NCBI RefSeq assembly: GCF_007858475.1
Contig: NZ_VIGX01000005.1
Location: forward strand, 62,001-126,000
DNA: 64,000 nt
Source of the DNA: Tsukamurella conjunctivitidis
GTDB lineage: Bacteria; Actinomycetota; Actinomycetes; Mycobacteriales; Mycobacteriaceae
Reading direction: 5' to 3'
A program made the position numbers and the translations under genes. Shown in pieces: positions 62,125 through 64,000 of this stretch. The notes beneath the pieces were generated by a model. The model was given only the letters and a program-made list of their open reading frames with translations. It was not told where the DNA came from and ran no database searches. Numbering within the stretch: position 1 is the stretch's first letter; every line of letters starts with the position of its first letter.

Positions 62125-63056
62125 GAGGCGTCGCCGTTCTCGCCCTCGTCGCCGGCCTGCTCGGCGAGGAAGGCCTCGAACTCGCTGGCCAGGTCGTCGC
62201 CGGTCGGAATCGCCTCGCCGTCGGCGATGAGCAGCTCGCGCGGCTGCGTGGCGGCCTCGTCGTACTGCTGCTCGAGCGCCTCGACCACCGAGGAGATCTC
62301 CGAGCTGGACGAGACCTGGGCGTCGATCTGCTCGCGCAGTTCCGCAGCCTCCACCGAGAGCTCGCCGTCGGGCAGTTGGAGGCCGACGGAGCTGCGGAGC
62401 GCGCCCAACATGCCGAGGACGGCTTCGGGGTAGTCGTTCTGCGCGAGGTAGTGGGGCACGTGCACCGACAGGCCCAGCGTGTCGTAGCCCTTGTCTGCCA
62501 TGCGCAGCTCGAGCAGTCCGGCGGCGCTGCCGGGCAGGCGCATGGTGCCGCCGTCCCATGAGCGCAGCTCGCTGCGCAGCTCCGGCTTGTTGCCGTGCGC
62601 GGTCACCGGCACGGGCCGGGTGTGCGGCACGGCCATCGGGATCGCGTGCAGGCCCACGACGGTGCGCACGCCGAACCGCTCGGCGAGGCCGGCGACGGCG
62701 CTGACGAAGCCGTTCCATCGCAGGTCGGGTTCGGCACCGGCGAGGAGGAGGAAGGGCTTACCGGACGAGTCGCGCACAGCGTAGAGGTTGAGCTCGGGCT
62801 CGTCCACGCCGGTGAAACCGTCCTCGAAGGTCATCGGGGGGCGGCGCGAGCGGTAGTCGATCAACTCGTCGACGTCGAAGGACGCGACCAGCTCGGTGGT
62901 GAGGTTGTCCTTGAGGTGCTGCCGGAGCAGCCGCAGCGCGTGCCCCGCGTCGGCGTAGCCGTCGAGCGCGTGCACCAGTACGGGGCCGTTGCCGTCGGTG
63001 TCCGAGACCGAGGGACCGGGGAACTCCAGTTCGTACATGTGGGACTGCTCGTCCAT
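62121..63056 (-). CDS. PAC2-family protein (Rv2714-like)
   Basis: A 311-residue protein of the proteasome-assembly-chaperone 2 superfamily. Recognisable blocks are PVLVHALDGYADAGHALRLLRQHL (near 25-48), DVDELIDYRSRRPPMTF, GLHAIPMAVPHTRPVPVTAHG, and LSVHVPHYLAQNDYPEAVLGML. The C-terminus is acidic. Actinobacterial members form PAC2-like folds, but chaperone activity is not shown. GAAGGAG sets ATG 63056. Confidence 0.9.
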   Translation of the reverse strand: MDEQSHMYELEFPGPSVSDTDGNGPVLVHALDGYADAGHALRLLRQHLKDNLTTELVASFDVDELIDYRSRRPPMTFEDGFTGVDEPELNLYAVRDSSGKPFLLLAGAEPDLRWNGFVSAVAGLAERFGVRTVVGLHAIPMAVPHTRPVPVTAHGNKPELRSELRSWDGGTMRLPGSAAGLLELRMADKGYDTLGLSVHVPHYLAQNDYPEAVLGMLGALRSSVGLQLPDGELSVEAAELREQIDAQVSSSSEISSVVEALEQQYDEAATQPRELLIADGEAIPTGDDLASEFEAFLAEQAGDEGENGDAS

Positions 63057-63161
63057 GCGCTACTCCTTCACCGTGCCGCCCCGCGAGGGGGAGCTACCAG
63101 TTTTCCACGAGTGACAACCTCGCGTGCATCGTGTCGATTCCCCGTGGCCGCGTGTTTCCGC

Positions 63162-63587
63162 TCACGGCGTAACCGCGGAGGCCAGGAATCGTGCCACCGC
63201 TGCGGCCTCGTCGGGCGTGAGGGCGGCGGCCGCGGCGCGGATCGGGCCGAGGAAACGGGCGAAGAAGCCCTCGCCGATGTCCCGGGCGCGGGAGGTGACC
63301 AGCAGCCGTACGCGGCGCCGGTCGCCGGGGTCGGGGCCGCGTTCGACGAGGCCGGCGGCGGCGAGGCGGTCGACGAGGGCCGTGCAGGCCGCGGAGCTGA
63401 GCTGCAGCTCACCGGCGAGCGCGCCCGGCGTCGCGGGGGCGTCGGCACGCTCGAGATCGAGCAGGACGATCAGCGCCCGGATGTCCGTCGTGCCGAGGTC
63501 GTACCGCCCGCCGAAGGCGGCGATCTCCTGCTCCCAGCGCAGGGCGGCCGCCCGCAGTGCGTGCACGAGATGGTCGTTGTCGCTCAC
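63162..63587 (-). CDS. MarR-family regulator
   Basis: A 141-residue winged-helix repressor. The recognition region is GALAGELQLSSAACTALVDRLAAAGLVERGPDPGDRRRVRLLVT (about 54-98), with the DRR wing typical of MarR. It is divergent from an alpha/beta hydrolase 59 bp away. A palindrome between them is the probable operator. The inducing ligand is unknown. Confidence 0.9.
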   Translation of the reverse strand: MSDNDHLVHALRAAALRWEQEIAAFGGRYDLGTTDIRALIVLLDLERADAPATPGALAGELQLSSAACTALVDRLAAAGLVERGPDPGDRRRVRLLVTSRARDIGEGFFARFLGPIRAAAAALTPDEAAAVARFLASAVTP

Positions 63588-63608
63588 GGGGCGAGGATAT
63601 CAACTACC

Positions 63609-63621
63609 TTGAGTATCAAGT
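63609..63621. promoter_or_regulatory. MarR-type operator palindrome
   Basis: CTTGA-GTA-TCAAG is a perfect inverted repeat in the MarR/hydrolase divergent gap. It is placed to control both genes. Confidence 0.6.
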
Positions 63622-63646
63622 ATCTCGATGATCGAGAGGAATGAGA

Positions 63647-64000
63647 TGGAATCCGAGCTCGCCGATGCCTACGCCACCGTGCTGCGGGACTGGGGCGTGC
63701 CCGTGCGGCGCCTCGTCGTCGACGGTGACCTCGCCCGCACCCAGGTGCTCAGCTGCGGCCCGGACGACGCGCCGCCGCTGCTGTGTCTGCCCGGTGGTGG
63801 TGGTACCGCTGCCGTGTGGTTCGCGCAGGCAGCGGACCTGGCGCAGCGATTCCGGGTGATCGCCCCCGACCTGCCGGGCGATGCGGGCGGCACCGAACGC
63901 CGCACCTTCCGCACTCGGGCCGATTGGCCGGCCTGGATCGACGAGGTCCTCGACGGTGTCGGCGCTCCGGCCGCCGCGGTACTCGGTCATTCCTACGGCG
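63647..64000 (+). CDS. Alpha/beta hydrolase, N-terminal part (3' end outside window)
   Basis: The first 118 codons of an alpha/beta hydrolase. The oxyanion-loop block LLCLPGGGGTAAVWFAQAADL is near residues 45-65, followed by VIAPDLPGDAGG, and the nucleophile elbow begins as LGHSYG at the window edge. AGAGG lies just upstream of ATG 63647. Control by the divergent MarR regulator is likely. The rest of the gene is outside the window. Confidence 0.88.

Overview
The window is a GC-rich (about 70%), densely coded chromosomal segment from a mycolic-acid actinomycete (Mycobacteriales). The evidence is an EmbC/EmbB-type arabinosyltransferase, actinobacterial SOS boxes, ClgR-PspA-PspM, DUF3046 beside the RecA locus, a corynebacterial-type gluABCD next to recA-recX, and a LexA/LysM/NrdR cluster. 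From memory, the order follows the M. tuberculosis block from about Rv2752c to Rv2714. Tsukamurella is my best guess, with Gordonia or a relative possible. No rRNA, tRNA, CRISPR array, insertion sequence or phage gene was seen, and no gene-free stretch exceeds 300 bases.

Layout. 1-7964: the end of RNase J, a three-gene operon of paralogous secreted proteins, a DinB/MDMPI protein, ftsK, a terC-family gene behind a yybP-ykoY (Mn2+) riboswitch, and a PrmC-like methyltransferase. 8253-13189: pgsA, cinA, clgR, pspA, pspM, a 56-residue membrane protein, a glycosyltransferase and DUF3046. This is an envelope-stress module with a sigma-E-like promoter before clgR. 13205-21455: an accessory block between DUF3046 and recA, holding an orphan emb arabinosyltransferase, a fused indolepyruvate ferredoxin oxidoreductase, and a DUF2000/AraC pair. 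21690-28583: recA (no intein), recX, a VOC protein, and a gluABCD-type ABC operon with a second binding protein. 28690-37861: miaB, a membrane protein, an AAA ATPase and DUF349 pair, a LigB-like protein, miaA, dapF, hflX and a DUF1345 protein. 37858-42718: TetR, two acyl-CoA dehydrogenases, LysR and an EamA exporter. 42696-49033: lexA, a LysM (ChiZ-like) gene, nrdR and hrpA. 49052-64000: an aminotransferase, a DUF485/acetate symporter pair, an ECF41-type sigma factor with its AhpD-like target, oxyR, an Uma2 relic, a cysteine-hydrolase homologue, a LysR-type effector domain, DUF5997, SRPBCC, a Ski2-like helicase, two alpha/beta hydrolases, a PAC2 protein, MarR, and a hydrolase cut by the window end.

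Genes that work together. DNA damage: recA, lexA and the LysM gene all carry SOS boxes, and recA and the LysM gene also carry PafBC/RecA-NDp-like promoters. Envelope stress: clgR-pspA-pspM. tRNA modification: miaB and miaA. Amino-acid uptake: the glu operon.

Regulation is the most informative layer here. Many genes have a TANNNT -10 hexamer 6-8 nt before the start codon, which implies leaderless mRNAs. Several divergent pairs are packed tightly: hrpA and the aminotransferase share a single A/T-rich -10, and the ECF41 pair has two mirror-image sigma promoters.
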